From Vibrio lentus (GTDB taxonomy: Bacteria > Pseudomonadota > Gammaproteobacteria > Enterobacterales > Vibrionaceae): a stretch of 64,000 bases of DNA. The position numbers and the translations under genes are program-made. The notes beneath the pieces are model-generated. The model was not told the DNA's origin and did not search any database. It worked only from the letters and a program-made list of their open reading frames with translations. Location: NCBI RefSeq assembly GCF_002875945.1, contig NZ_MCZK01000102.1, positions 1-64,000 on the forward strand, written 5' to 3'. Shown here piece after piece: positions 54,108-63,117 of the stretch (positions are counted from its first letter, which is position 1; the number at the start of each line of letters is the position of its first letter).

Positions 54108-56150
54108 CTAGTAACAAGCACCTTCAAATACCCAGTACCAATAATTGTTGAACGGGTCGGCTCCCCAGTTATCCGCAGACGCTGAGAATCTGTTGCCGTA
54201 ATACTGAATTGCTGTGCCTGCTGGATAATAGTAATTTGGATTCCACTCTTGAAGGTTATCGCACAAGCCTTGTGGCTCAGGTTCTGGTTGAGGTTGAGGC
54301 TGAGGTAATCCAAAGTCTGCGCTAACAGCAACGTAAGCATCCATTGAGTTTTGAGCGCCGTCCACCAGCACGTAGATATCCTCACCTTGCAGGCCACCAA
54401 AACCGCAATATTCATTGTTATCTGAGTTGGTAGAAGAGCAATCGTAGTCGCTTAGTGACGCAGGTCGACCGATTGCGACATACAAGCCAACGTTACCGTA
54501 ACCATGATAAGTCTGAATCCAAGCGTCACTTCCAGGTGCATTCCTTAGAACGAACTGTTGCTGATCATCGCCACCACTCACAATTGGTGTTGGCACGTTT
54601 ATCTCTAGTTCCACGACACCAGGTGTTGGAGTTGGAGGGTTAGGGTTCGGATTTGGCTGACCAGAACCACAGTTCTGTACATCAATACCCACTTCGTTAA
54701 ACGCAGATTTCACTGCAGAGGTCTCATAACCTAACTTTTCAGCAGCTTTGCACACCCCGTTGGCACCTTGTTGGAAATCCGAGTTTGGTGTCCAGTATAG
54801 TTGGTTCGCGGTAGCGTAAGCCTTAAACGCTTTTTTGATACCCCAACTGTTGCTCGTGGCTAGATGGTAGAACGCTTTATTAAAGATCCCTGAACTATGG
54901 TGAACATCAATGCCATTGTAGTACTGGTTGATGTGACCGATAGACATACCATCTTGACTTGGGTTAATGAAGTAACGCATCGCATCACTATGCTTCATTA
55001 CATGCTCGCCCATCTTCCAATTGAAAGTGCCATGTACATATTCACTAAGCGCCGCAGCAGCTACATCAGAGAAAGATTCGTTCATTCCGCCCGACATACC
55101 ACGATACTCAAGGTTTGAGTTTTGCTCAGTAAAGCCGTGGCTGACCTCATGAGCAATCACGTCCCACGTCGCCAATGGATACATGGATTGGTTACCATCT
55201 CCAAACGTCATTTGGCGGCCATCCCAAAACGCATTCCCATAGTTCGAACCGTAGTGAACACGCATAGTAAGCTTTTGCTGAATAGGACGTGTGTTCAACC
55301 AATCTTGATACATGTCGAACACACGTTGGCCAAAGTAGTGTGCGTCGTTCATTGGTGCATACGCACCGTTAACTGCGCGATAATTATTGACGTTCTTACC
55401 GTAATTTCCGTTGCAGCTAAATTGATGAATCTGCCCTGAGCCTTGTTGGTTGTTCATGTTCATAGTCACAACGTTTTGGCTGTCCATCTGGCAATACGAG
55501 TTGACTTGGAATCCGCCAAACTGCGTATTCGATCCAAAGTAATAGCGACCACTTTTCTGGTTTCCACCCGGTCCTTCTGCCTCTATGAACGCAATCCCTT
55601 CCCATCGATCCAGTAACTCACCCGATTTAGCATCAACAAGCGTAATCGGTCTTGAGGGTGCCATGCCCAAAGTCTGCAAAAAATCGACCTTATAAATCAG
55701 GCGCGCTTGTTGCTGTTCATCAAGCCAAATAAGAAGCTCAGTGTTAGGATCACGAATAGTCGCTGCGGCAACCCCTTTATACTGTGACTTCGCAATATCA
55801 ATAGCTTGCTTTGCGCTAATCATTGGCAAGGTTGATCCGATATCAGCTTCAATGCCCGTTAATACTTGTCCATCGACTGCTTTCGCAATGCCCTTCTTGG
55901 AAAGATCAACTACTACCGATTGACCGTAAACCGGAATCCCGTAATGAAGTTGTGTTTTACGTAGGAGTGTTGTTGTACCTGTGTTTACTCGACTTGCATC
56001 TTGGTAAGCAAGTGGTTGGCTTACAGCGGTAAAACCCTGTGTTGTTTGATTGAGTACTGTAGATAAATCGACTTGCGAGTAGTCGACAACATTGGCAGCT
56101 TGAGAAGTAAACGCTATCGGAAATAGCATTAGTAAATGTGCACCACGCAT
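54108..56150 (-). CDS. Secreted M4 zinc metalloprotease (vibriolysin) with chitin-binding-like tail
   Basis: The 680-residue protein has a signal peptide (about 1-18), an FTP/PepSY propeptide, and an M4 thermolysin catalytic domain with HEVSH (about residues 333-337) and the Glu zinc ligand in GGMNESFSD. A Pro/Asn-rich linker (about 497-512) is followed by a PPC-like beta domain and, after a PQPQPEPEP linker, a C-terminal module of about 50 residues with WNPNYYYPAG, YYGNRFSAS and YWYWVFEGAC. This last part resembles CBM5/12 chitin-binding domains. It is a likely secreted protease that could be held on chitin or other surfaces. Confidence 0.92.
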   Translation of the reverse strand: MRGAHLLMLFPIAFTSQAANVVDYSQVDLSTVLNQTTQGFTAVSQPLAYQDASRVNTGTTTLLRKTQLHYGIPVYGQSVVVDLSKKGIAKAVDGQVLTGIEADIGSTLPMISAKQAIDIAKSQYKGVAAATIRDPNTELLIWLDEQQQARLIYKVDFLQTLGMAPSRPITLVDAKSGELLDRWEGIAFIEAEGPGGNQKSGRYYFGSNTQFGGFQVNSYCQMDSQNVVTMNMNNQQGSGQIHQFSCNGNYGKNVNNYRAVNGAYAPMNDAHYFGQRVFDMYQDWLNTRPIQQKLTMRVHYGSNYGNAFWDGRQMTFGDGNQSMYPLATWDVIAHEVSHGFTEQNSNLEYRGMSGGMNESFSDVAAAALSEYVHGTFNWKMGEHVMKHSDAMRYFINPSQDGMSIGHINQYYNGIDVHHSSGIFNKAFYHLATSNSWGIKKAFKAYATANQLYWTPNSDFQQGANGVCKAAEKLGYETSAVKSAFNEVGIDVQNCGSGQPNPNPNPPTPTPGVVELEINVPTPIVSGGDDQQQFVLRNAPGSDAWIQTYHGYGNVGLYVAIGRPASLSDYDCSSTNSDNNEYCGFGGLQGEDIYVLVDGAQNSMDAYVAVSADFGLPQPQPQPEPEPQGLCDNLQEWNPNYYYPAGTAIQYYGNRFSASADNWGADPFNNYWYWVFEGACY

Positions 56151-56549
56151 ACATCACCTTTATAATTATGTTTTTATTAATTCACCAACTAGATGAAGTC
56201 GCATCTTAACGATAGATATTGCACATAAAGAAATTAACTCAGTTGCATATGTGAGATTAATTCAAAACATAATTAATGATGTCTTTCGAACTGAGATATA
56301 CCGCAAAAATTTATTTAAAATCTTATAGTTAGCTAAATGCTGAAGTGTTACTTCTGTAAATAGGAAATGATAAATCGCACAGTAATAAGCATTAAAATCA
56401 GTCCAAAGAAGTCACGTAAACGATAACCTCTTTGGTGGTTTCACACAGGTCGGGTAACCGATGACGAGATCAGATCGCTATCGGGCACTCGTCTTATGAA
56501 TAAGTGAAGGATGAAATGTGAATAGATGAAGAATAATCGCTGATGAAAC
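56151..56549. other. Non-coding gap between trpS and the protease gene
   Basis: AT-rich and structured, with an inverted GACGAG/CTCGTC pair near 56470-56495 that lacks a U run. No gene is seen. It must contain the protease promoter; I see no certain box. Confidence 0.4.
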
Positions 56550-57572
56550 TTACAAGATGTTCAAGCCAAATAGTTCTTTAACATCAAACAACACGGTTTC
56601 TGTTCTTTCTCTTGATAGCTGCGTGCCTTGGCGCAAGATATCGATGAGTTGCGCTTTGTCATCCAGCAATTCGGCTCTGCGTGCTCTTATCGGGCGAATC
56701 ATCTCTTGTAGGCACTCTTCCAATACCTTCTTAGTTTGGCCATCCCCTAACCCGCCTCTGCGGTAGTGATCTTTTAGTTCATTGACGTAGTGAGCATCAG
56801 TATGGAAAGCATCAAGATAGGTAAACACGATGTTCCCTTCTACTTGGCCAGGATCTTCGATTCGTAGATGATTTGGGTCGGTATACATGGATTTGACTGC
56901 GGTACGAATCTCTTTCTCTGTCGCACCAAGGTTAATCGCGTTCCCCATTGATTTGGACATCTTGCTTTTGCCGTCGGTGCTCGGAAGACGAGAGGCATTG
57001 CTAAGCAGAGGTTTACACTCATTTAAGATTGGCTTGCCCGCGAGCGAGTTTACTTTTCTCACGATCTCGTTGGTCTGCTCTAGCATTGGCAATTGGTCGT
57101 CACCCACAGGAATCAAGGTCGCGTTAAAGGCTGTAATATCAGCCGCTTGTGAAATCGGATAAGTCAGAAAACCAGCTGGAATTGAGCGACCAAACTCCTT
57201 GTTTTGAATTTCACTTTTAACGGTTGGATTGCGTTCCAAACGAGCGATAGACACAAGGTTGCTGTAGAACATGGTGAGTTCAGCGAGTGCTGGTAACTGT
57301 GATTGAAGGCAGATTGTGGTTTTTGTTGGATCGATGCCTACCGCTAGATAATCAGCCACCACATTAAGAATGTTAGACGAAACCTTGGCAGGATTATGAG
57401 CGTTGTCAGTAAGCCCTTGCATGTCGGCAACCAATATCGTTTGGTCGTGAATATGTTGCAATGAAGTGCGCTGCTGAAGTGAGCCAACATAATGACCTAG
57501 ATGTAAAGGGCCCGTAGCTCGATCGCCAGTCAGAATGATTTCTGGTTTGTTCGTGTTTTGAGGTGTTTTCAT
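56550..57572 (-). CDS. trpS: Tryptophanyl-tRNA synthetase, divergent (second) type
   Basis: The 340-residue class-I synthetase charges tRNA-Trp. The HIGH-type motif reads GPLHLGHYVGS and the KMSKS motif is exact (KSKMSKSMGN). It differs strongly from E. coli TrpS, which begins FSGAQPSGELTIGNY, and belongs to the TGDRATGPLHLGHY branch often present as an extra copy. It is probably an auxiliary enzyme, perhaps resistant to a Trp analogue such as indolmycin. The leader encodes a Trp-Trp peptide and an attenuator, so expression should rise when charged tRNA-Trp is scarce. GGAG precedes the ATG. Confidence 0.9.
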   Translation of the reverse strand: MKTPQNTNKPEIILTGDRATGPLHLGHYVGSLQQRTSLQHIHDQTILVADMQGLTDNAHNPAKVSSNILNVVADYLAVGIDPTKTTICLQSQLPALAELTMFYSNLVSIARLERNPTVKSEIQNKEFGRSIPAGFLTYPISQAADITAFNATLIPVGDDQLPMLEQTNEIVRKVNSLAGKPILNECKPLLSNASRLPSTDGKSKMSKSMGNAINLGATEKEIRTAVKSMYTDPNHLRIEDPGQVEGNIVFTYLDAFHTDAHYVNELKDHYRRGGLGDGQTKKVLEECLQEMIRPIRARRAELLDDKAQLIDILRQGTQLSRERTETVLFDVKELFGLNIL

Positions 57573-57587
57573 GGGGTATCTCCAAGT

Positions 57588-57671
57588 AAAAAAGGCTACT
57601 GGAGATAAAAAGAGACGACATTCTTAACTACCTTCCAGCAGCTAAAGAATGTGAGTATTCCGTGCTGCTCT
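57588..57671 (-). promoter_or_regulatory. Trp attenuator of trpS (terminator and antiterminator)
   Basis: On the minus strand GCTGCTGGA (57634-57642) pairs with TCCAGTAGC (57595-57603, one G-U), followed by six U residues (57588-57593): a terminator. An earlier AGCAGC (57664-57669) can pair with the same GCTGCT to make an antiterminator, and the leader's Trp codons lie just before it. This is the layout of ribosome-mediated attenuation. Confidence 0.7.
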
Positions 57672-57723
57672 AGATAGAGCACCACCAAAAGAAAATTGAA
57701 GTTGAAGCGGAAGTAAATTTCAT
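57670..57723 (-). CDS. Leader peptide of trpS with tandem Trp codons
   Basis: The 17-residue peptide MKFTSASTSIFFWWCSI has two adjacent Trp codons (57682-57687) near its end. AGG precedes the ATG by about nine bases, and the stop codon lies immediately before the pairing segments of the attenuator. It should act as a ribosome-stalling sensor of tRNA-Trp charging, as in trp operon leaders. The peptide itself has no other expected role. Confidence 0.7.
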   Translation of the reverse strand: MKFTSASTSIFFWWCSI

Positions 57724-57732
57724 TATTAAAAC

Positions 57733-57773
57733 CTACCAATAATAAGGGTTAGCGACAACCCTTTTATTGGTAG
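57733..57773. terminator. Strong hairpin overlapping the leader ribosome-binding site
   Basis: CTACCAATAA and AAGGGTT pair with AACCCTT and TATTGGTAG across a six-base loop (arms about 17-18 bp with one bulge). On the minus strand GGTTTTAATAATG of the leader follows, so the stem could end the upstream nucleotidyltransferase transcript and also hide the leader's AGG sequence. Confidence 0.65.
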
Positions 57774-57856
57774 ACAATAAAACTAACGTACCGAAACCAG
57801 TTTTCGATGCGTTTTAAAACAGAAACTATTGAAGATGGATATCGTAAGTAAATGTA

Positions 57857-58630
57857 TTAATTACATAAATCAATGATTCTAGAGCGCATAGCTTGGTTGA
57901 CGTTAAAGTGAGCATTCAAAAACTCAAGCTGTGCCAGAGCAGATTCCGCCGTGCGCTCATAGCCTTGAGTAAAGGTCGGTAATAACTGAGCGAACTTAGG
58001 GAAGCGCGCCTCTAGCCTTCTATCCGACATAAATTCATCGACGAATTCTGGCTCAGACGTTTCAGTTTGATCCACTAAATCGATCAAACGATCAAGCGCG
58101 TAAGATTGAACAAAACGACTCCCAGAAAGCTTTTCACCGCGATTATAGCGAGACATACCCACATAAAGATTGGTCAGTGCTTCACCGATGATCCATTCTT
58201 GAGAGTTCGTTTCAGGGACACCTTTTGCTGGTGGAACACAACACTGAGTATCAAAGCCAGCGTCCTGCCAAACAATACGACCTTCAGCAAAGGGAATGTG
58301 TGCTAATTCGTTTGGTTCGAATACCGCAAACTCACAGAATATCCCATCGGCATAAAGTACTTTATAGCCATCGACCGTGTTCCTTACGGCATAGTCGATT
58401 GGAAGAATATCAGACAGCCAATGCAAGCTGTCTAAGAAGTACTGCTTGTGCCCCGTTTGCACTATCGCGAAGAAATCCACGTCAGAATAATGATCCAATC
58501 GCTCCGTTTCAATGCCAACAGAACCGAGCCCCAACAAGGCATGCGCCTTACCAGAAGCTTTCAAAGATTCCCCAATGGCATCTAAGCGCTGTAAGAGTTT
58601 TTCTGGTGTATTTGGTTGTTGTACTGGCAT
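57857..58630 (-). CDS. Nucleotidyltransferase-domain protein
   Basis: The 257-residue protein has the polymerase-beta-type nucleotidyltransferase motif: GLGSVGIETERLDHYSDVDFFAI, with the Gly-Ser and Asp-x-Asp metal-binding pair. A helical region follows. It may add a nucleotide to a small molecule, such as an aminoglycoside, or be a modified relative; the substrate is unknown. I start at ATG 58630, which has AGGGAT/AGAG upstream. Confidence 0.75.
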   Translation of the reverse strand: MPVQQPNTPEKLLQRLDAIGESLKASGKAHALLGLGSVGIETERLDHYSDVDFFAIVQTGHKQYFLDSLHWLSDILPIDYAVRNTVDGYKVLYADGIFCEFAVFEPNELAHIPFAEGRIVWQDAGFDTQCCVPPAKGVPETNSQEWIIGEALTNLYVGMSRYNRGEKLSGSRFVQSYALDRLIDLVDQTETSEPEFVDEFMSDRRLEARFPKFAQLLPTFTQGYERTAESALAQLEFLNAHFNVNQAMRSRIIDLCN

Positions 58631-58791
58631 CGCTCTATCCCTATCAAGTTGAATGCCACTCAACCTAACTGATAATTAGAACACCTATGAAGCCTAATTT
58701 ATAAAATATGTGTTTGGGATAACGATCTGCGCAACTTATTGCTTCGTTTAAACTCACAAATCATCCACCAGCGTCCGACTTTCTATCCGAT

Positions 58792-60141
58792 TTACACCGA
58801 AGACTTAGCTAAATACGCTGCCATTTCTTGCTCAGGTACCATGCCTCCGCCCGTCGCCCAAACAAGATGTGTGGCATTGGCTAACGTAGAATCATCGATG
58901 CCTAACCTTTCCAGATACTCACTGTTGTGTTCAACATGAACTGCGCCCGGCATACCAGCCAGTGCAGAAAGCTCTAACTGAATACCTTCGGCTTGATTCA
59001 ATTCACTTAACAGTTGATACATACGCTCATCGGTTAATGTGTAGTAACCATCCAATAAGCGCTCCATTGCTCGACCAACAAAACCAGAAGCACGGCCTAC
59101 TGCAAGTCCGTCTGCTGCGGTTAGGTTATCAATACCCATATCTTGCACTGCAATGTCATCATGCAAGCCAGTGTGGACACCCAACAACATACAAGGTGAA
59201 TGGGTCGGCTCAGCAAAGATGCAGTGAACATCATCACCAAAGGCCATCTTTAAACCAAATGCCACACCACCGGGGCCGCCGCCAACACCACATGGCAAGT
59301 AAACGAACAATGGGTGCTCTTGGTCGACAATAATCTGCTGTTGCTCAAATTGCTGTTTAAGTCTCTCTCCCGCCACAGAGTAACCAAGGAACAGGGTTTG
59401 AGAGTTTTCATCATCAATGAAGAAACAGCGCGGGTCTTGTTCAGCTTCTTTACGCCCTTGCTCTACCGCTACACCATAATCTTGCTCATACTCAACCACA
59501 TTAACGCCATGCTCGCGCAGTTTGTTTTTCTTCCACGCTCTCGCATCAGCAGACATGTGAACCGATACCGTAAAGCCAAGCTTGGCACTCATAATACCGA
59601 TGGACATGCCTAGGTTACCTGTCGACCCTACGGCAATACTGTATTGTTTGAAGAAGTCACGAAACTCAGGCTCTAGCAGTTTGCTGTAATCATCACTCTC
59701 ACTCAGTAATCCTGCTTCAAACGCTAACTTCTCGGCGTGGGTTAATACTTCATAAATACCGCCACGGGCTTTGATTGAACCTGAAATCGGCAAGTGACTG
59801 TCTTTTTTCATCATCAGACGACCTTTAATCGACGACTGATAATGCGCTTCCAGCGTCGATTTCATCGCTGGGATATCAATAATCTCAGACTCAATAATAC
59901 CATTAGTGATTTGAGTTTCAGGGAATGCCTTCGCCAGATAAGGAGCAAACCTTTGTAACCGCTTGCTTGCATCGTGAATGTCTTTTTCTCCCAAACCCAC
60001 ATAAGGTAAACCCTGCTCTAGCGTTGTGATGCTTGGGTTAAACCAACTCACCTCTTCAAGTGCTATCAGTTGTTTTAGCAACGGGAAATCACTAGTGATC
60101 TTGTCTATGTTTAATTCACTTTTTGGGTTCAATTCAGTCAT
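58792..60141 (-). CDS. dsdA: D-serine dehydratase
   Basis: The 449-residue fold-type II PLP enzyme converts D-serine to pyruvate and ammonia. The PLP Lys lies in [19 protein letters not shown] and the phosphate-binding loop in [10 protein letters not shown]. Length and sequence match DsdA. There is no adjacent dsdC or dsdX in the usual order; the divergent CynX-type carrier at 60299 shares its promoter region and may be related only by position. Confidence 0.93.
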   Translation of the reverse strand: MTELNPKSELNIDKITSDFPLLKQLIALEEVSWFNPSITTLEQGLPYVGLGEKDIHDASKRLQRFAPYLAKAFPETQITNGIIESEIIDIPAMKSTLEAHYQSSIKGRLMMKKDSHLPISGSIKARGGIYEVLTHAEKLAFEAGLLSESDDYSKLLEPEFRDFFKQYSIAVGSTGNLGMSIGIMSAKLGFTVSVHMSADARAWKKNKLREHGVNVVEYEQDYGVAVEQGRKEAEQDPRCFFIDDENSQTLFLGYSVAGERLKQQFEQQQIIVDQEHPLFVYLPCGVGGGPGGVAFGLKMAFGDDVHCIFAEPTHSPCMLLGVHTGLHDDIAVQDMGIDNLTAADGLAVGRASGFVGRAMERLLDGYYTLTDERMYQLLSELNQAEGIQLELSALAGMPGAVHVEHNSEYLERLGIDDSTLANATHLVWATGGGMVPEQEMAAYLAKSSV

Positions 60142-60298
60142 GGGTTACCTTCTCTGGCATAAAGCAATCTGCGCTGCTATACAGCGACATGCACTCGTTC
60201 AATCACTTGGTTTTGTGCCTATTAAAACGGTATTTGTGAAATCATTCAATGATCTGTAGGCTAGCGTTTCTTCTCATAAGCACACAGTAGAACAACCT

Positions 60299-61492
60299 AT
60301 GAGCGCTTCACTTCGTAACAGCATTTTCATCATGTTAGGGATTCTATTCCTATCACTTAACCTTCGCGGGCCATTTACGAGCTTGGCTCCGGTGCTTTCT
60401 CAGGTTATGGAAGGGCTCAACCTTAACTCTTCTGCTGCTGGATTCTTAACGGCTTTACCGCTGCTAACCTTCGCTTTGTTTTCACCATTAGTCACCAAGA
60501 TATCCCAACGAATCGGCCTTGAGCCTAGCCTGTTGTTAGCATTGGTGTTGATCACGACAGGTATTACGCTACGTTCTTTTGGAATTATTCCTACCTTATA
60601 CATCGGTACTGTGATGATCGGGCTTGGTATCGCGATTGGTAACGTGTTGTTACCGGTTGTGGTCAAAATCAGCTTCCCGACACGCATCGCTACCGTGACT
60701 TCTTTGTATATCTTTACGATGGGCATTGGGTCGACATTGGGCTCAAGTTTGATGGTTCCGTTTTCAGAACTGACCTTGTTCACGCTGACTGGTTGGCAGT
60801 TAGCGCTGTTAATGAACTTAGTATTTCCAATATTGGCCTTGATGATCTGGTTACCTAAAATCAGAAAGCGTTCTTCTTCTGCCACCAATAAGAAGCAAGA
60901 AGATAAACCTCTGCCAATGAAAAAGATGATTAAGAGTGGTGTCGCGTGGCAAGTAACGTTAGCACTTGGGCTTAACTCATTTACCTTCTACTCTTTGGCT
61001 GGTTGGTTGCCACAGATCTTGAACGATCTTGGCTACAGCGAGATCGATGCGGGTTACATTTACGGATTCCTGCAGTTTTCAACCATGGTTCCAGGGCTAT
61101 TGTTACTGCCATTCTTAGGCAAAAGCGATAACCAACAATGGCTCATTACCCTTTGTACCTCAAGTGTGTTTGTTGGATTGATTGGCCTACTGTACTTGCC
61201 TGATTTTGCCATATTTTGGGTAGGACTGTTTGGATTGGCGAACTGCTCAACCTTTATTATTGCGCTTTCTTTTGTGGGACTGAGAACCTCAAATAGCAGC
61301 CAAGCCGCTTCACTGTCTGGCATGGCTCAGGGCATTGGTTATGCTCTAGCGGCAACAGGCCCAACTCTAGTCGGTAAGCTTCATGCTCTGACTGATTCTT
61401 GGAGTGTTCCGATTCTATTAATAGCAACTGTCGCGTTTGCCTGTACGATTTTTGCAGCGCTCGCAGCAAGAGACAAGAAAGTCAGCGTTTAA
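60299..61492 (+). CDS. CynX/NimT-type MFS transporter
   Basis: The 397-residue protein has twelve helices and the MFS pattern of the CynX/NimT group (LFLSLNLRGPFTSLAPVLSQV, then LLLPVVVKISFPTRIATVTSLY). E. coli relatives carry cyanate or 2-nitroimidazole, but the substrate here cannot be given. It is divergent from dsdA and convergent with an AraC regulator 16 bases downstream. Confidence 0.88.
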   Translation: MSASLRNSIFIMLGILFLSLNLRGPFTSLAPVLSQVMEGLNLNSSAAGFLTALPLLTFALFSPLVTKISQRIGLEPSLLLALVLITTGITLRSFGIIPTLYIGTVMIGLGIAIGNVLLPVVVKISFPTRIATVTSLYIFTMGIGSTLGSSLMVPFSELTLFTLTGWQLALLMNLVFPILALMIWLPKIRKRSSSATNKKQEDKPLPMKKMIKSGVAWQVTLALGLNSFTFYSLAGWLPQILNDLGYSEIDAGYIYGFLQFSTMVPGLLLLPFLGKSDNQQWLITLCTSSVFVGLIGLLYLPDFAIFWVGLFGLANCSTFIIALSFVGLRTSNSSQAASLSGMAQGIGYALAATGPTLVGKLHALTDSWSVPILLIATVAFACTIFAALAARDKKVSV

Positions 61493-61507
61493 ACGACAGC
61501 AGAATGG

Positions 61508-62305
61508 CTATGCCCTTGCGTCTGTCTTGCTCGCGACTGTCTTGATATATTCACTCGGCGACAAACCAAACTTGCCCTTGAAACGTTGGCTAAAACGCCC
61601 TTCTGATTGATAACCACAAGACTGAGCCAGCATTGCAACGTTCTGCTGTCCATTCTGCATCAGGAAAAGGGCGTGACTTAAGCGCACTTCCGCCAGCACC
61701 TCGCGATATTGCATACCTTCAAGTTTCAACTTACGGATAAGCGTGGCGCGGCTCATAGCAAAACGTTCGGCTACCGATTCCAACGGATGCTTGTCGTCCG
61801 GTGAATGCGAAAGATAGTGGCTAAGCTTTTGGCTAAACGAAACGTTTGAACTAATAAACAGCCGGTGCAACACGCCCTTCTCTGCTAATTGCTGATACAA
61901 ACCCTGTAACCAAAACTGTTGGGTATGCTCGCTCATACTCTGACGATCAAACGAAAACAACGCATTGAGTGAATCTTGCAAACCACGGTCAGTTTCAACG
62001 GTAGGTAAATCCAGTTCATTTGCTCGCTCTGCACTGAAATCGAGCATGGATTGCGTAGGTTGGAAATGAAAACAGAACACACGCGAAAGGAAACGTCCTT
62101 TGTGAGGCATATTCTCAAAACTCAATGATGCCGATGCTTCACACAGCAACAACTCTGAATGTGTAAGTTCGGCTGCCGACTCTTTCCAAAACAGACGCTT
62201 ACTGCCTGTGATTATCTGAATAATACTAGGGGATAGAATCCTCACATTGCGCAGCTTTTGTAATTGCTCGGCACGAAAGACTGTCACTTGATATTGATGA
62301 TTCAT
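61508..62305 (-). CDS. AraC-family transcriptional regulator
   Basis: The 265-residue protein has two C-terminal AraC helix-turn-helix motifs (AERFAMSRATLIRKLK and LAQSCGYQSEGRFSQRFKGKFGLSPSEY) after a divergent N-terminal domain that would bind a ligand or dimerise. It ends next to the MFS gene and may control nearby genes, but no operator was found. Confidence 0.88.
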   Translation of the reverse strand: MNHQYQVTVFRAEQLQKLRNVRILSPSIIQIITGSKRLFWKESAAELTHSELLLCEASASLSFENMPHKGRFLSRVFCFHFQPTQSMLDFSAERANELDLPTVETDRGLQDSLNALFSFDRQSMSEHTQQFWLQGLYQQLAEKGVLHRLFISSNVSFSQKLSHYLSHSPDDKHPLESVAERFAMSRATLIRKLKLEGMQYREVLAEVRLSHALFLMQNGQQNVAMLAQSCGYQSEGRFSQRFKGKFGLSPSEYIKTVASKTDARA

Positions 62306-62378
62306 CTCATCCCCTTATCTGTTTTGTTGTATTTCTTGTACTTATTGTTCGTCTGATACTGATTGCTTGATTAGCAAA

Positions 62379-62912
62379 CTAACGAGTGTAAGTCGTTGTC
62401 AGCTTCGCTTTGTCTAGCGCCATGCTATTCAAGGTGAAACCCACAACAGCAGACGGTGTATTTTCGTCTAGGTTAAGTTTGTCCGTTGGTAATGCCCAAA
62501 CCGTGAATTGATAACGGTGCATGCCATCATTTTCTGGAGGACAAGCGCCACCGAAACCAACCGTGCCGTAATCGATGCGCCCTTCTTTACCACCAAACTT
62601 AGAGATATCGACACCACGAGGCAGCTCATTTACCGTCGTAGGGATATCAAACGCCACCCAATGCCAGAAGCCGCTTTCAGTTGGCGCATCTGGATCGTAA
62701 GCCGTAATCGCAAAGCTCTTGGTACCTGCTGGCGCGTCTTCCCACATCAACTGTGGTGACAAGTTATCGCCATCACAGCCCCAGCTTGAATATTCAAACG
62801 TCTTCGCCATTGGGTGACCTTCTTGAATATCATTACTGGTTAATTCGAATGCCTGAGCCGAGCCCGCTGTTAAGATGCTAATTGCCAATACTGATTTAAT
62901 GAGTGTTTTCAT
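62379..62912 (-). CDS. YbhB/YbcL-type PEBP protein, exported
   Basis: The 177-residue protein has a signal peptide (MKTLIKSVLAISILTAGSAQA) and the bacterial PEBP fold: SPQLMWEDAPAGTKSFAITAYDPDAP and FWHWVAFDIP, then YGTVGFGGACPP. The name comes from the phosphatidylethanolamine-binding/Raf-kinase-inhibitor superfamily; its function in bacteria is not known. It is probably periplasmic. Confidence 0.88.
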   Translation of the reverse strand: MKTLIKSVLAISILTAGSAQAFELTSNDIQEGHPMAKTFEYSSWGCDGDNLSPQLMWEDAPAGTKSFAITAYDPDAPTESGFWHWVAFDIPTTVNELPRGVDISKFGGKEGRIDYGTVGFGGACPPENDGMHRYQFTVWALPTDKLNLDENTPSAVVGFTLNSMALDKAKLTTTYTR

Positions 62913-63060
62913 GGTAGTTCCTCTGATTAGGTATGAGTTAAGTATATTTACTCATACAGGAACGCACCCAACATTATGTATCATATTAAATCTAAACAAG
63001 GCAAGTGGTGATACTTTTTGTATTTTATCGCAATTTAGTAAGGATTCTATAACTAACAAG

Positions 63061-63090
63061 AAAAACCGGAAGTATTGAAACGTTCCGGTT
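63061..63090 (-). terminator. Terminator of the amidohydrolase gene
   Basis: ACCGGAA pairs with TTCCGGT around 11 bases and is followed by U residues on the minus strand, 28 bases after the stop. Confidence 0.7.
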
Positions 63091-63117
63091 GCTCCGTTAG
63101 TGCCATTTTTCCTTGGT

